A DNA stretch of 57,141 bases from Acinetobacter sp. Ver3 (GCF_000632455.1 NZ_JFYL01000014.1:1-57141), one strand, 5' to 3'. Counted from the stretch's first letter, positions 17,827 to 27,074 are shown. Made by a program: numbers and translations. Notes: generated from the letters alone by a model not told the origin.

Positions 17827-19356
17827 ATGAGCAAAACAACTCAAGAAAATCCAACAACTGAGAATTCTGCGAAAGCGACTGTGTCAAATACATCAAAAGC
17901 TCGTTCAAATGCGAGTAGTGGTAATGCAAACAGCGCCAACAACGCAAATACTCCAAAAGCGACTCGCCCTCGTACGTCGACGACTCGCAAAAAAACAGCA
18001 GCAACAAATAAAACTAAAGCTGAAAATCAAACTTCAGCAACTACGACTCAATCTTCCGCTGAACAGGAAAAAACTATGACTCAAAATACTGTACGCCGTG
18101 TTGCAATTATCGGTGGTAATCGTATTCCTTTTGCACGTTCTAATGGTGCTTATTTCACAGCTACAAATACGGATATGCTTACAGCGGCATTGAATGGTCT
18201 AGTTGAGCGTTTTAATCTTCAAGGTCAACGTCTGGGTGAAGTCGTTGCTGGTGCTGTACTGAAGCACAGCCGTGATTTCAATATGACGCGTGAATGTGTG
18301 TTAAGCACAGAGCTTGCACCTGAAACTCCAGCTTACGATATCCAACAAGCTTGTGGCACTGGGCTTCAAGCTGCTTTCCTCGTAGCGAATAAAATTGCAC
18401 TAGGTCAAATTGAGGTGGGTATTGCAGGTGGTGTAGATACCACTTCAGATGCTCCTATCGCATTTGGTGATGGATTACGTAAAGCTCTTTTAGAACTCAA
18501 TGTTGCAAAAACAGGTAAAGATCGCCTTAAAGCGTTAACTAAAATTAACGTAAAAGATTTGCTAGACGCGCCTAAAAATGGTGAACCTCGCACTGGCTTA
18601 TCTATGGGCGATCACCAAGCAATCACAACACTTGAGTGGGGCATTTCTCGTGAAGCTCAAGATGAACTTGCTGCATCGTCTCATCAGAAAATGGCTGCAG
18701 CTTATGAAGCAGGATTCTTTGACGATTTAATGACGCCATTCCTTGGCCTTGAGCGCGACAACAACTTACGTCCTGATTCAACTGTAGAAAAGCTTTCAAA
18801 ACTTAAGCCAGCGTTTGGCAAAGGTGATGCTCGTACAATGACTGCGGGTAACTCTACTCCACTTACCGATGGTGCTTCTTGTGTATTATTAGCATCAGAA
18901 GAATGGGCTAAAGCAAATGGTCACGAAATTTTAGCGTATTTAAGTTTCTCTGAAACTGCTGCTGTAGATTTCATTGGTAAAAAAGAAGGTTTGTTAATGG
19001 CTCCTGCTTACGCAGTTCCACGTATGCTCGAGCGTGCTAATTTAAAACTTCAAGATTTCGACTACTATGAAATTCATGAAGCATTTGCATCTCAAGTTCT
19101 TTCTACATTAAAAGCCTGGGAAGATCCTAAATTCTGTAAAGAGCGTCTAGGCTTAGATGTACCTTTAGGTTCAATTGATCGTGCGAAGTTAAACGTTAAA
19201 GGCTCTTCGTTGGCTGCGGGTCACCCATTTGCCGCAACGGGTGGTCGTATTATCGCAACTGCTGCAAAAATTTTAAATGAAAAAGGTTCAGGTCGTGTAC
19301 TTGTGTCGATCTGTGCTGCAGGTGGTCAAGGTGTAACGGCTATTATTGAAAAATAA
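17827..19356 (+). CDS. Acetyl-CoA C-acyltransferase (thiolase) with a disordered N-terminal extension
   Basis: The thiolase core starts at residue 84 (MTQNTVRRVAIIGGNR) and has the nucleophile Cys in QQACGTGLQAA, the catalytic His in EIHEAFASQ, the GNSTPLTDGAS segment and the C-terminal CAAGGQGVTAI. It exchanges acyl-CoA plus CoA for shorter acyl-CoA plus acetyl-CoA, or condenses them. The first 83 residues are low-complexity, rich in Thr, Asn, Ser, Ala and Lys, with no Cys, Trp, Tyr, Phe, Leu, Ile, Asp or His. A second ATG at 18076 has AGGA at 7-base spacing and would give a normal 426-residue thiolase. The upstream start has GGA at 8 bases, so both may be used. It is divergent from fabG4. 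Confidence 0.88.
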   Translation: MSKTTQENPTTENSAKATVSNTSKARSNASSGNANSANNANTPKATRPRTSTTRKKTAATNKTKAENQTSATTTQSSAEQEKTMTQNTVRRVAIIGGNRIPFARSNGAYFTATNTDMLTAALNGLVERFNLQGQRLGEVVAGAVLKHSRDFNMTRECVLSTELAPETPAYDIQQACGTGLQAAFLVANKIALGQIEVGIAGGVDTTSDAPIAFGDGLRKALLELNVAKTGKDRLKALTKINVKDLLDAPKNGEPRTGLSMGDHQAITTLEWGISREAQDELAASSHQKMAAAYEAGFFDDLMTPFLGLERDNNLRPDSTVEKLSKLKPAFGKGDARTMTAGNSTPLTDGASCVLLASEEWAKANGHEILAYLSFSETAAVDFIGKKEGLLMAPAYAVPRMLERANLKLQDFDYYEIHEAFASQVLSTLKAWEDPKFCKERLGLDVPLGSIDRAKLNVKGSSLAAGHPFAATGGRIIATAAKILNEKGSGRVLVSICAAGGQGVTAIIEK

Positions 19357-19372
19357 ATCGATGTTCTTAACA

Positions 19373-19401
19373 AAAAAGCATCTCTATTGAGATGCTTTTT
19401 T
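19373..19401. terminator. Bidirectional terminator, thiolase / aceI
   Basis: AAAAAGCATCTC-TATT-GAGATGCTTTTT sits between the convergent thiolase and aceI stops, with A- and T-runs on both sides. Confidence 0.9.
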
Positions 19402-19411
19402 ATTTTAAGTT

Positions 19412-19843
19412 TTAATGATTTAAACTCTCAGGTGCATAACCCAGTTTAGCTTCAACCCCATCATAGAACCACTGAAATATAAACGTATACACCAGAATAC
19501 TAAGCGTCAAAGCTAAGTCGACGATAAAAGCTTGTATGAGCGTCATATCCATCATATATGCAACAATTGGGATGGTTACTAACATCAAGCCACCTTCAAA
19601 TCCTAGCGCATGCAATATACGAATTTTTACAGTACGCTTCCACTGATTACGCGCTTCAATTTTTTCGAAATAATGATTGAAAATCATATTCCAGATCACT
19701 GAGAGCACAGCCATAATAACACCTAATGTACCTGCAATCTCCATTGGAACTTCAAAAATAAAACTCAAAGAAATTGCGATGATCACCAATAGAATGATTT
19801 CATAGCTTATTGCGTGAATAATTCTTCTCTTAGAAAAAAACAT
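19412..19843 (-). CDS. aceI: PACE-family efflux protein AceI (chlorhexidine/diamine efflux)
   Basis: A 143-residue inner-membrane protein with four membrane segments in two bacterial transmembrane pair domains. The N-terminus SKRRIIHAISYE matches A. baumannii AceI. The essential Glu falls at residue 15 when the ATG at 19843 is used, and GAG lies 7 bases before it, so the two upstream start codons (TTG 19858, ATG 19855) are rejected. Other family signatures are WNMIFNHYFE and HALGFEGGL. AceI exports chlorhexidine, acriflavine and short-chain diamines by proton exchange. A divergent LysR-type gene begins about 100 bases away, as in the known aceI-aceR pair. Confidence 0.9.
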   Translation of the reverse strand: MFFSKRRIIHAISYEIILLVIIAISLSFIFEVPMEIAGTLGVIMAVLSVIWNMIFNHYFEKIEARNQWKRTVKIRILHALGFEGGLMLVTIPIVAYMMDMTLIQAFIVDLALTLSILVYTFIFQWFYDGVEAKLGYAPESLNH

Positions 19844-19854
19844 GCGTTCACTCA

Positions 19855-19898
19855 TCAATATTGTTATTCATGAGCGCATTTTATTTTCAAAATATTGA
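19855..19898. promoter_or_regulatory. Candidate operator between aceI and aceR
   Basis: TCAATATT (from 19855) and AATATTGA (19891-19898) form an 8-bp inverted repeat in the 97-base divergent region. A LysR regulator should bind here, but the arms are AT-rich and could arise by chance. Confidence 0.35.
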
Positions 19899-19940
19899 AT
19901 GATCGAGTTAGAATCTATCAAAATTTTTGAAAGAACAAAC

Positions 19941-20825
19941 ATGAATATTAATCAAGAACAATTGGTCGTTTTTAAAACGGTGATGGAAACAGGTTCTTTT
20001 TCCGCAGCCGCACGTCAATTAGGCAAGGTCCCATCTGCTGTCAGTATGGCGATTTCCAATTTAGAGATTGATCTGAATCTTCATCTATTTGAAAGAATAG
20101 GACGTGAACCACAACCAACACTTCAAGCCAAAGTTTTGTATGAACGTACTAATCATTTATTGATTGAAATGAATCAATGGAAACAACATGCATTTGGTTT
20201 GAGTAGCGGCATCGAAACCGAATTAAATATTGTGGTGGTATCTGAGTTACTGCATAGTAGATGGACTGATTATATTGTTTTATTAGAACAACAATTTCCT
20301 CAACTACAAATCAATATATTCAGCGCACCACAAGAAGATGCTCAACAAATGATTTTAACGGGTAAAGCACATTTAGCCTTGATGTTTGAGCGTGAGCATA
20401 TTGAGGCAAATGAACAATTTGTGGAATTGATGAAAGAAAGTTTAATTCCAGTTGCATCTGTTCATCATCCGCTGTGCCAAAATCAAAAAGTAAGCTATGA
20501 AGAAATTTTTCAAAGTCGTCAGATTGTAGTCGCTAGTCGCGATCGAAACATTAAACCAGAGTTACTCTTTTCCAAAGATGCATGGCGTACAGACAATCAC
20601 CATTCTGCATGTAGATTAATTTCACAAGGACTTGGATGGGGGGTTTTACCCACTGAAATGCTGATAGAACAACCAACATTAAAGAAAAAACTTAAAGCTC
20701 TACAATTTTCAGATTTCACCCCAAAATTTGATTATTTTATCGATCTAGTCTGGAGTAAAGAGCAACCACTGGGCAAAGCTGCTCAATTTTTAATTCATCA
20801 CATCAGAAATAAAAGAAAAATGTAG
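19941..20825 (+). CDS. aceR: LysR-family regulator AceR
   Basis: A 294-residue LysR-type regulator. The N-terminal helix-turn-helix (about 2-60) contains TGSFSAAARQLGKVPSAVS, and an effector-binding domain follows from about 90. It is divergent from aceI, the arrangement of A. baumannii AceR, which activates aceI on binding chlorhexidine or putrescine. The open frame begins 14 codons earlier, but starting at ATG 19941 places the helix-turn-helix at the normal distance from the N-terminus. Confidence 0.83.
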   Translation: MNINQEQLVVFKTVMETGSFSAAARQLGKVPSAVSMAISNLEIDLNLHLFERIGREPQPTLQAKVLYERTNHLLIEMNQWKQHAFGLSSGIETELNIVVVSELLHSRWTDYIVLLEQQFPQLQINIFSAPQEDAQQMILTGKAHLALMFEREHIEANEQFVELMKESLIPVASVHHPLCQNQKVSYEEIFQSRQIVVASRDRNIKPELLFSKDAWRTDNHHSACRLISQGLGWGVLPTEMLIEQPTLKKKLKALQFSDFTPKFDYFIDLVWSKEQPLGKAAQFLIHHIRNKRKM

Positions 20826-20919
20826 GAAAATGACTTGATTTAAAACTTTTGTAGCATGTTTCAAAATAATCATGTGTTATAAAGATGATATAAGTAATGA
20901 AACAAAGAATTAGATCGCA

Positions 20920-21906
20920 ATGACTGAAACAGCTTTATCTCAATTAAAAAACTTCACTACAATTGTTGCAGACACAGGTGACTTAAACGCTATAAAAAAA
21001 TTTAAGCCATTGGATGCTACCACTAACCCTTCACTCATCACGGCAGCAGCTTCATTCCCTGAAAACAAAGAACTGATTGAAGCTGCATTTGATCAAGCAA
21101 AGTCAGAGGGTTATCAGTCAGATGAGTTAATCGATAGAACAATTGATATCCTGACTGTCAAATTAGGTGTGGAAATTCTAAAAGCAGTTAAAGGTCGAGT
21201 ATCAACGGAAGTTGATGCAGCACTTTCATACGATACAGCCGCGACAATTGCTAAAGCTAAAGAATTACTCGCACTCTATGCGACTTATGGTGTTGATCAA
21301 AACCGAATTTTAATTAAAATCGCCTCAACATGGGAAGGTATTCAAGCTGCTAAGGTTCTTGAAGCAGAAGGCATTCATTGCAACTTAACTTTGTTGTTTG
21401 GTTTACATCAAGCAAAAGCATGTGCGGATGCTCAGGTCACGTTAATTTCACCATTTGTAGGACGTATCCTCGATTGGTATAAAAAAGCTGAAAATGTGGA
21501 TCACTATCCAATTGAACAAGATCCTGGTGTGCAATCCGTTAAACATATTTACGAGTTCTATAAACAAAATCAGGTAAAAACTGAAGTTATGGGTGCAAGC
21601 TTTCGTAGCGTAGAACAGGTTCTTGGACTTGCTGGATGCGATCTCTTAACTGTATCACCAAATTTACTTGATGAGTTGGCTCAAGATCATCGCCAAGTTG
21701 AAGTTCAGTTAAATGCAAATGCACACAGCTCAAATATCGAATCGCTTAGTCCAATCACTGAAATAGATTTTAAAGCGCAAATTCAGAAAGATCTTATGGC
21801 ATCGCAATTATTGCAAGGCGGTATTGATGGCTTTATTAAGGCAAGAGATCAACTCAGCTCTCTGTTAAAACAATCATTTGGCATAGATGCTGATATTAAA
21901 GCTTAA
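20920..21906 (+). CDS. tal: Transaldolase
   Basis: A 328-residue transaldolase of the TalA/TalB class, moving a dihydroxyacetone unit between sugar phosphates in the non-oxidative pentose phosphate pathway. DATTNPSLI lies at 32-40, and the Schiff-base lysine is K133 in ILIKIASTWEG. GASFRS and the C-terminal helices are intact. The gene stands alone, with a promoter region of about 95 bases after aceR and a strong terminator behind it. Confidence 0.95.
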   Translation: MTETALSQLKNFTTIVADTGDLNAIKKFKPLDATTNPSLITAAASFPENKELIEAAFDQAKSEGYQSDELIDRTIDILTVKLGVEILKAVKGRVSTEVDAALSYDTAATIAKAKELLALYATYGVDQNRILIKIASTWEGIQAAKVLEAEGIHCNLTLLFGLHQAKACADAQVTLISPFVGRILDWYKKAENVDHYPIEQDPGVQSVKHIYEFYKQNQVKTEVMGASFRSVEQVLGLAGCDLLTVSPNLLDELAQDHRQVEVQLNANAHSSNIESLSPITEIDFKAQIQKDLMASQLLQGGIDGFIKARDQLSSLLKQSFGIDADIKA

Positions 21907-21929
21907 TTGCACCTATCCATCATTCTTTC

Positions 21930-21958
21930 AATCGAGCTCTTAGGAGCTCGATTATTTT
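21930..21958 (+). terminator. Terminator after transaldolase
   Basis: AATCGAGCTC-TTAG-GAGCTCGATT is followed by ATTTTT. Confidence 0.9.
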
Positions 21959-21972
21959 TAAGAGATAAATGA

Positions 21973-22623
21973 GTGTTTGGTATAACTGATCTTCCAACCT
22001 ATTTAATAGGTACATTACTTATTATTTTATTACCTGGACCTAACTCTCTCTATGTCATGTCTATTGCGACTCGCTTTGGCATAAAAGTGGGCTATCAAGG
22101 TGCTTTCGGTATTTTGTGTGGAGATAGCATCCTTATTTTGCTAACTGTCTTAGGTGCCGCAACATTATTGCATCAATTTCCCTGGATTTTTTTCGCCCTA
22201 AAAATTATTGGTGCTTTATACCTTAGTTATTTAGGTATCCGCTTAATATATGCAGCCTATTTAACTTGGAAACGTCCAAGTAAAGATCAAGCTAATGTTT
22301 CTATTGAACAAAAACAAGAAAAATTTCATCCTTTTCGTACCGCATTACTCATCAGTCTAATTAACCCAAAGGCAATACTGTTCTTTTTATCTTTTTTTGT
22401 TCAATTTGTAGATCCAGCTTATCCTTATCCAGCCCAAAGCTTTTTAATGCTTGCTGTAATTTTACAATTGATGAGTATGGCCTACTTAAGTATGTTGATC
22501 TTTACAGGTATCAAAATTTCAAATTACTTCAACACGCATTATAAAGTAGCTGTTGCTTCTGTTGCCGCTATTGGTATTTTATTTGGATTGTTCGGAATCA
22601 AACTTGCGACATCAACAATGTAA
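21973..22623 (+). CDS. LysE/RhtB-family amino acid exporter (LeuE-like)
   Basis: A 216-residue protein with about six membrane segments. The N-terminal LPGPNSLYVMSIATRFG and the internal LINPKAILFFLSFFVQF are the family signatures, closest to LeuE. It likely exports a neutral amino acid by proton exchange. The start is a GTG: the nearby ATG at 21969 is in another frame and hits a stop within seven codons. AAGAGA lies upstream. A BenE-family gene follows on the same strand after 38 bases. Confidence 0.83.
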   Translation: MFGITDLPTYLIGTLLIILLPGPNSLYVMSIATRFGIKVGYQGAFGILCGDSILILLTVLGAATLLHQFPWIFFALKIIGALYLSYLGIRLIYAAYLTWKRPSKDQANVSIEQKQEKFHPFRTALLISLINPKAILFFLSFFVQFVDPAYPYPAQSFLMLAVILQLMSMAYLSMLIFTGIKISNYFNTHYKVAVASVAAIGILFGLFGIKLATSTM

Positions 22624-22661
22624 TCTTAAGATCACAGACTCATTAGGGAAATAATATAAAA

Positions 22662-23855
22662 ATGCTCAAAAACGTGATAACAAGAATAAAAAAAGATTTT
22701 AGTCTACCTGCTGTTTTCGCTGGCTTTATTACATTTTTAATTGGCATTAGCGTTTCATCTGTACTGGTTATTCAAGCTGGACAAGTATTAGGTGCAAATC
22801 AAGCACAGATTAGCTCATGGTTTTGGGCACTGGGTTTGAGTATAGGATTATCAGGACTGATCTTAAGCTGGAAGTTTAAATATCCAGTTGCGACATCATG
22901 GTCAACAGCAGGACTAGCACTGATTATCGCTACAGGCTCAGGATACAATTTGAATGAGGCGATAGGGGCATTTCTAATATGTGGAATTATGACTGCTGTA
23001 TTGGGCTTTTTTGGAATATTTCAAAGAATTCTTGAATTTTTACCGCAATCTCTTACAAGCGCCATGTTAGCTGGAGTGTTGTTAAAATTTGGCATTACAT
23101 TATTTACGGTCATGCAAGACCAATTAATCTATGTTTTAGTCTTGATAAGTACATATTTTGTAAGTAAAAAAACATTACCACGTCACTCCATTGTCATTAC
23201 ATTATTAGCTTGCATTCTCCTCACACCTTTATTCTTTGAATATACAGCAACCAAAATTCACTACGGAATGACGTATCCAGTATGGATTCAGCCTGAATTT
23301 CACTGGTCAAGTATTCTGGGTTTAGCTATTCCCCTCTTGATCATCAATATGGCTTCGCAATATTTACCTGGTTTAGCAATGATCAGATCCTATGGTTACA
23401 AACCTCATGTCAACCAATTAGTAAGTTGGACAGGAATTGCTCAAGCAATATTCGCTCCGTTCGGGGCATTTTCAACCAATATCGCAGCAATTAGTGCAGC
23501 TGTGAGCCTAGATGAACAAGTTCATCAAGACCCTGCTAAACGCTATATTGCTGGAATTTCTTGTGGAGTGTTCTATATTTTTATGGGCATTTTTGCAGCG
23601 ACACTAACGGGATTATTACTGTCATTCCCTAGAGAAATGATCACCACTTTGGCGGCGATCGCACTTTTTGCAACGATTGGACATAACATCAGTATCGCAT
23701 TTAAAGAAGATTTAGATCGTGATGCTGCTTTAATCACTTTTTTAATGTCTGCATCTGGAGTTCAGTTTTTGGGCATTGGATCTGCTTTTTGGGGATTGGT
23801 TATTGGATTTATTATTTATCATTTGATGCGTATACAAATTAAAAAGCCTATTTAA
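22662..23855 (+). CDS. BenE-family transporter
   Basis: A 397-residue membrane protein of the benzoate/H+ symporter (BenE) family, with about 12 hydrophobic segments. FGAFSTNIAAISAAV, about two thirds along, is the conserved motif of the nucleobase-transporter-like fold. Benzoate uptake is known for A. baylyi BenE, but no ben catabolic genes are near, and antABC lies 28 kb away. The substrate is therefore uncertain, and many paralogues of this family are uncharacterised. It ends inside a terminator shared with map. Confidence 0.8.
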   Translation: MLKNVITRIKKDFSLPAVFAGFITFLIGISVSSVLVIQAGQVLGANQAQISSWFWALGLSIGLSGLILSWKFKYPVATSWSTAGLALIIATGSGYNLNEAIGAFLICGIMTAVLGFFGIFQRILEFLPQSLTSAMLAGVLLKFGITLFTVMQDQLIYVLVLISTYFVSKKTLPRHSIVITLLACILLTPLFFEYTATKIHYGMTYPVWIQPEFHWSSILGLAIPLLIINMASQYLPGLAMIRSYGYKPHVNQLVSWTGIAQAIFAPFGAFSTNIAAISAAVSLDEQVHQDPAKRYIAGISCGVFYIFMGIFAATLTGLLLSFPREMITTLAAIALFATIGHNISIAFKEDLDRDAALITFLMSASGVQFLGIGSAFWGLVIGFIIYHLMRIQIKKPI

Positions 23856-23869
23856 AAAAATAGGCTTTT
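23842..23869. terminator. Bidirectional terminator, benE-like / map
   Basis: AAAAGCCTAT and ATAGGCTTTT pair around an A-rich loop. The hairpin overlaps the stop codon of the BenE-like gene and ends just before the map stop. Confidence 0.88.
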
Positions 23870-23874
23870 GGGAA

Positions 23875-24669
23875 TTAAATTACAGGATATTCACCCGTAC
23901 CTTCAGGCCAAGGTGTCAATAATTCATATCCTTCATCAGTCACAGCAACCATATGTTCCCATTGTGCAGACCAAGATTTATCTGCTGTAACTACTGTCCA
24001 TCCATCTTTTAATTCTTTAACTTTAGCTTTGCCTGCATTCACCATAGGCTCAATGGTAAACACCATTCCTTTTCTTAATACTAATCCCTGACCAGGCTGT
24101 CCGTAATGCAATACATTCGGTTGCTCATGGTAAGTTTTTCCAATACCGTGACCACAATATTCACGTACAATCGTATAACCTTCGCGTTGCGCAACTTGTT
24201 GAATAGCATGACCCACGTCACCAAGTGTCGCGCCAGGTTTAACCGTTTTAATACCTGCAAGCATCGCTTCATAAGTCGTATCGACTAATTTTTTTGCTTC
24301 AGGTTTAATTGTACCTACATAGTACATTCGACTGGTATCACCAAAATAACCATCCTTGATGATTGCAACATCAATATTAATGATATCTCCATCCTCTAAG
24401 ATAATATTGGAAGCAGGGATACCATGACATACAACTTCATTTTTCGAAATACAGGTTGTTTTTGTATATCCGTAATAACCGACATTTGCTGGTGTCACCT
24501 TGAGTGTATTGACGATGTAATCATTACAGATATCATCAAGATACTCAGTACTCACACCTGGCTTCACATAATCACCAATCATCGCAAGCACTTGTGCCGC
24601 AAGCCGACCCGATATTCTTAGTTTTTCAATATCTTGTTCAGTTTTAATGGTGACAGCTGTTGCCTTCAT
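23875..24669 (-). CDS. map: Methionine aminopeptidase type I
   Basis: Map removes the initiator methionine from nascent proteins. The 264-residue protein has the metal ligands Asp and Asp in NIDVAIIKDGYFGDTSR, His in CGHGIGKTYHEQPNV, Glu in FTIEPM, and a final Glu in WEHMVAVTDEG. The active-site His lies in CHGIP. Most bacteria carry map with rpsB; here it stands alone, as expected for a second Map. AGAGGGG lies before the ATG. Confidence 0.93.
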   Translation of the reverse strand: MKATAVTIKTEQDIEKLRISGRLAAQVLAMIGDYVKPGVSTEYLDDICNDYIVNTLKVTPANVGYYGYTKTTCISKNEVVCHGIPASNIILEDGDIINIDVAIIKDGYFGDTSRMYYVGTIKPEAKKLVDTTYEAMLAGIKTVKPGATLGDVGHAIQQVAQREGYTIVREYCGHGIGKTYHEQPNVLHYGQPGQGLVLRKGMVFTIEPMVNAGKAKVKELKDGWTVVTADKSWSAQWEHMVAVTDEGYELLTPWPEGTGEYPVI

Positions 24670-25013
24670 GATGAACCCCTCTTTAATTCAGGATTCATTA
24701 TAGGACTTTCATTTGTCGATCACAAACGCTATAGACTGTCTGTAACTCAATCATTTTTGACTACTATTTAACCAATCAGTACATTATTTTATTTTGCGAA
24801 TCTAGGTCTACGCTCTGCTTGATTTCAATTCAATAAATAAATTTATTTTATTAGTTTTATAAATACATAGACTTAATTTAACTCATAATTTCCCATCCAA
24901 TAAAATTATTCGCTTCTTGCTTTTTTACTATTCCATTCGATGGATGACCACCCTCCCTATTTACTGACATTTGCTCTAAAATCGCTTTCTTTTTTCTTGA
25001 ACCGATCTCCCTT
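24670..25013. other. Divergent intergenic region, map / brnQ
   Basis: A 344-base AT-rich region holding the promoters of map and brnQ. I see no convincing ORF, RNA fold or repeat in it. Confidence 0.6.
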
Positions 25014-26306
25014 ATGACCAATTTGCGTACACGGGACATTATTGCCTTAGGTTTTATGACCTTTGCACTATTTATCGGTGCAGGCAATATTATCTTCCCA
25101 CCTATTGTTGCTCAACAAGCGGGTGAACATGTTTGGTTAGCTGCTTTTGGCTTCTTAATTACTGCTGTTGGCCTTCCTGTTATCACGATCATTGCGCTAT
25201 CGCGTGTTGAAGGCTCTATTCAACTTTTAAGCTCTCCACTGGGTAAGATTGCAAGTTTAATCTTAACCGTAGCATGCTATCTTGCTGTCGGACCACTTTT
25301 CGCGACACCTCGGACAGCTACAGTTTCTTTTGAAATTGGTTTTTCGAGTTATTTCGGAACGTCCTCATCTACCTTGTTGATCTACAGTGCAATTTATTTT
25401 GCATTTGTAACGTTAATCTCACTTTATCCGAATAAAATTTTGGATACTGTCGGCTATGTTTTATCTCCACTCAAAATTCTCTCTTTGATCATTTTAGGTG
25501 GCAGTGCCTTTTTAGTTTCTGCAGATTATATCCCTGCTCCCATTGGAAACTATGTCAATAGTCCTGCTTCAGAAGGTTTTGTTAATGGTTATTTAACCAT
25601 GGACACTTTAGGGGCTTTAGTATTTGGTATTGTCATTATTAATGCGATACGTTCACGTGGTGTAACTGATCAAAAGTTAATTACCAAATATGCAGTGATC
25701 GCAAGTTTAATTTCAGGTATTGGCCTTACACTGGTTTACATTAGCCTATTTAAACTTGGACTGAGTAGCCACGAAGCTGCACCTAACGCTGCAAATGGTG
25801 CCATTATTCTCCATGGCTATGTTCAGCATGCTTTTGGTGACTTTGGCTCATATTTTCTAGGGGCGATGATTTTTATTGCATGTATGGTTACGGCAATTGG
25901 TTTGACTTGTGCATGTGCAGAATATTTCTCACAAATCACGAAGATTACTTACAAAAAATGGGTTTTCATTCTTGTTGGTTTCTCATTTGTCATTTCCAAC
26001 TTAGGTTTAACCAAGTTAATCGCCTTCTCTGTACCTGTATTAAGTGCAATCTATCCCCCAGCGATTGTGGTGATCATGATGGGCTTTATGTGGAAGTTCT
26101 TTAATTCCGCTCCACGCGTCATTGCGCCTGTTACAGCGGTTGCTTTCATATTCGGTATTATTGATGGACTTAAGGTTGCAGAATTAGATCATTTCTTGCC
26201 AGCATTTATGAACAATCTACCATTGGCTGAACAAAATTTAGCATGGTTGATTCCTTCTTTAGTTGTATTTGTCATTGTCTACACACTGGATAGACTGAAG
26301 AAGTAA
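25014..26306 (+). CDS. brnQ: Branched-chain amino acid transporter BrnQ (LIVCS family)
   Basis: A 430-residue membrane protein with about 12 segments, matching the Na+/H+-coupled branched-chain amino acid carriers. The N-terminal FALFIGAGNIIFPP is the family signature, and GLTCACAEYFSQ lies near residue 300. It imports Leu, Ile and Val. No strong Shine-Dalgarno sequence precedes the ATG, but the N-terminus fits the family. It appears monocistronic. Confidence 0.9.
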   Translation: MTNLRTRDIIALGFMTFALFIGAGNIIFPPIVAQQAGEHVWLAAFGFLITAVGLPVITIIALSRVEGSIQLLSSPLGKIASLILTVACYLAVGPLFATPRTATVSFEIGFSSYFGTSSSTLLIYSAIYFAFVTLISLYPNKILDTVGYVLSPLKILSLIILGGSAFLVSADYIPAPIGNYVNSPASEGFVNGYLTMDTLGALVFGIVIINAIRSRGVTDQKLITKYAVIASLISGIGLTLVYISLFKLGLSSHEAAPNAANGAIILHGYVQHAFGDFGSYFLGAMIFIACMVTAIGLTCACAEYFSQITKITYKKWVFILVGFSFVISNLGLTKLIAFSVPVLSAIYPPAIVVIMMGFMWKFFNSAPRVIAPVTAVAFIFGIIDGLKVAELDHFLPAFMNNLPLAEQNLAWLIPSLVVFVIVYTLDRLKK

Positions 26307-26726
26307 ATTCAGGTGATTTATCAATAAATATTGTTTTACCCAAACCGTATTTGTTCTGTAATCAATAATTGTCTCGTTTATCCAACAGACTATTATTGCT
26401 TACCCACCTTAAATTTGACCTCATCAGTCAGAATTGGAATGACTTTTGCTACTATTTATTTGTTTTGCAAGATGCTAAAAAGTAATTAGATTAAAGAATT
26501 ACAAGAAACTCTATTCATCTCATCGCCATTTATCGAAACAATTCTAGCACTTAGCTCACATAGTATCTTAATTTCAAATATTTCAACTTTTGTCATAATA
26601 ATGTCATAATTTATTTACATAATAGAGTGTTAAAAACTTGCTTTATTCTTCAATCCCCTGTACAAGTATATAAACAAAGTCGACTAAATCATTCAGATTT
26701 GTCATGAATTATCAGGAGGGATGGAG
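26307..26726. promoter_or_regulatory. Long leader/intergenic region with a TGTCATAAT direct repeat
   Basis: A 420-base AT-rich gap. TGTCATAAT occurs at 26591-26599 and again at 26602-26610, an 11-base period. A related AATGTCATAATTTA copy lies near 27012, on the other side of the small gene. TTGTCA at 26590 could be a -35 element, with a weak TACATAAT -10 region after it. No terminator or longer ORF is evident. Confidence 0.4.
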
Positions 26727-26978
26727 ATGTTATCATTACATTTCAACAAGCAAGTCTTCATTAATACTCTTAAAGCGAACAACAATGCTGTCGTTTTTTT
26801 AAGCACAATGTTTGCTCTCATGCTGACACTTGTTGTGCAAGGTACAATTCAAGGCACGTTGAAGCTTGAATATTTTGCTTATGCACTTGCTGCAACGCTA
26901 GCATTTTACGTGTGGGCCTTTATTGACACGAAATATCGTACTCAAAAACTTTCTGATCAAGAAGCGCATTTAGACTAA
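26727..26978 (+). CDS. Small membrane protein of unknown function
   Basis: An 83-residue protein with two hydrophobic segments (about 16-37 and 47-67) and a charged C-terminus. An earlier in-frame ATG at 26721 abuts the Shine-Dalgarno sequence, whereas the ATG at 26727 has AGGAGG at 7 bases, the best ribosome site in the area. That strong site argues it is a real gene. I do not recognise a family. It is alone, after a long leader, and an imperfect hairpin (TGGATGC/GCATCCA near 26983) follows it. Confidence 0.7.
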   Translation: MLSLHFNKQVFINTLKANNNAVVFLSTMFALMLTLVVQGTIQGTLKLEYFAYALAATLAFYVWAFIDTKYRTQKLSDQEAHLD

Positions 26979-27074
26979 GAGGTGGATGCAAAAGCATCCA
27001 TCTTAAAGTCAATGTCATAATTTATAGAACTCTATCAAAACAACAAGTTTTTAAATTCTGCTCTACTTATCTAC

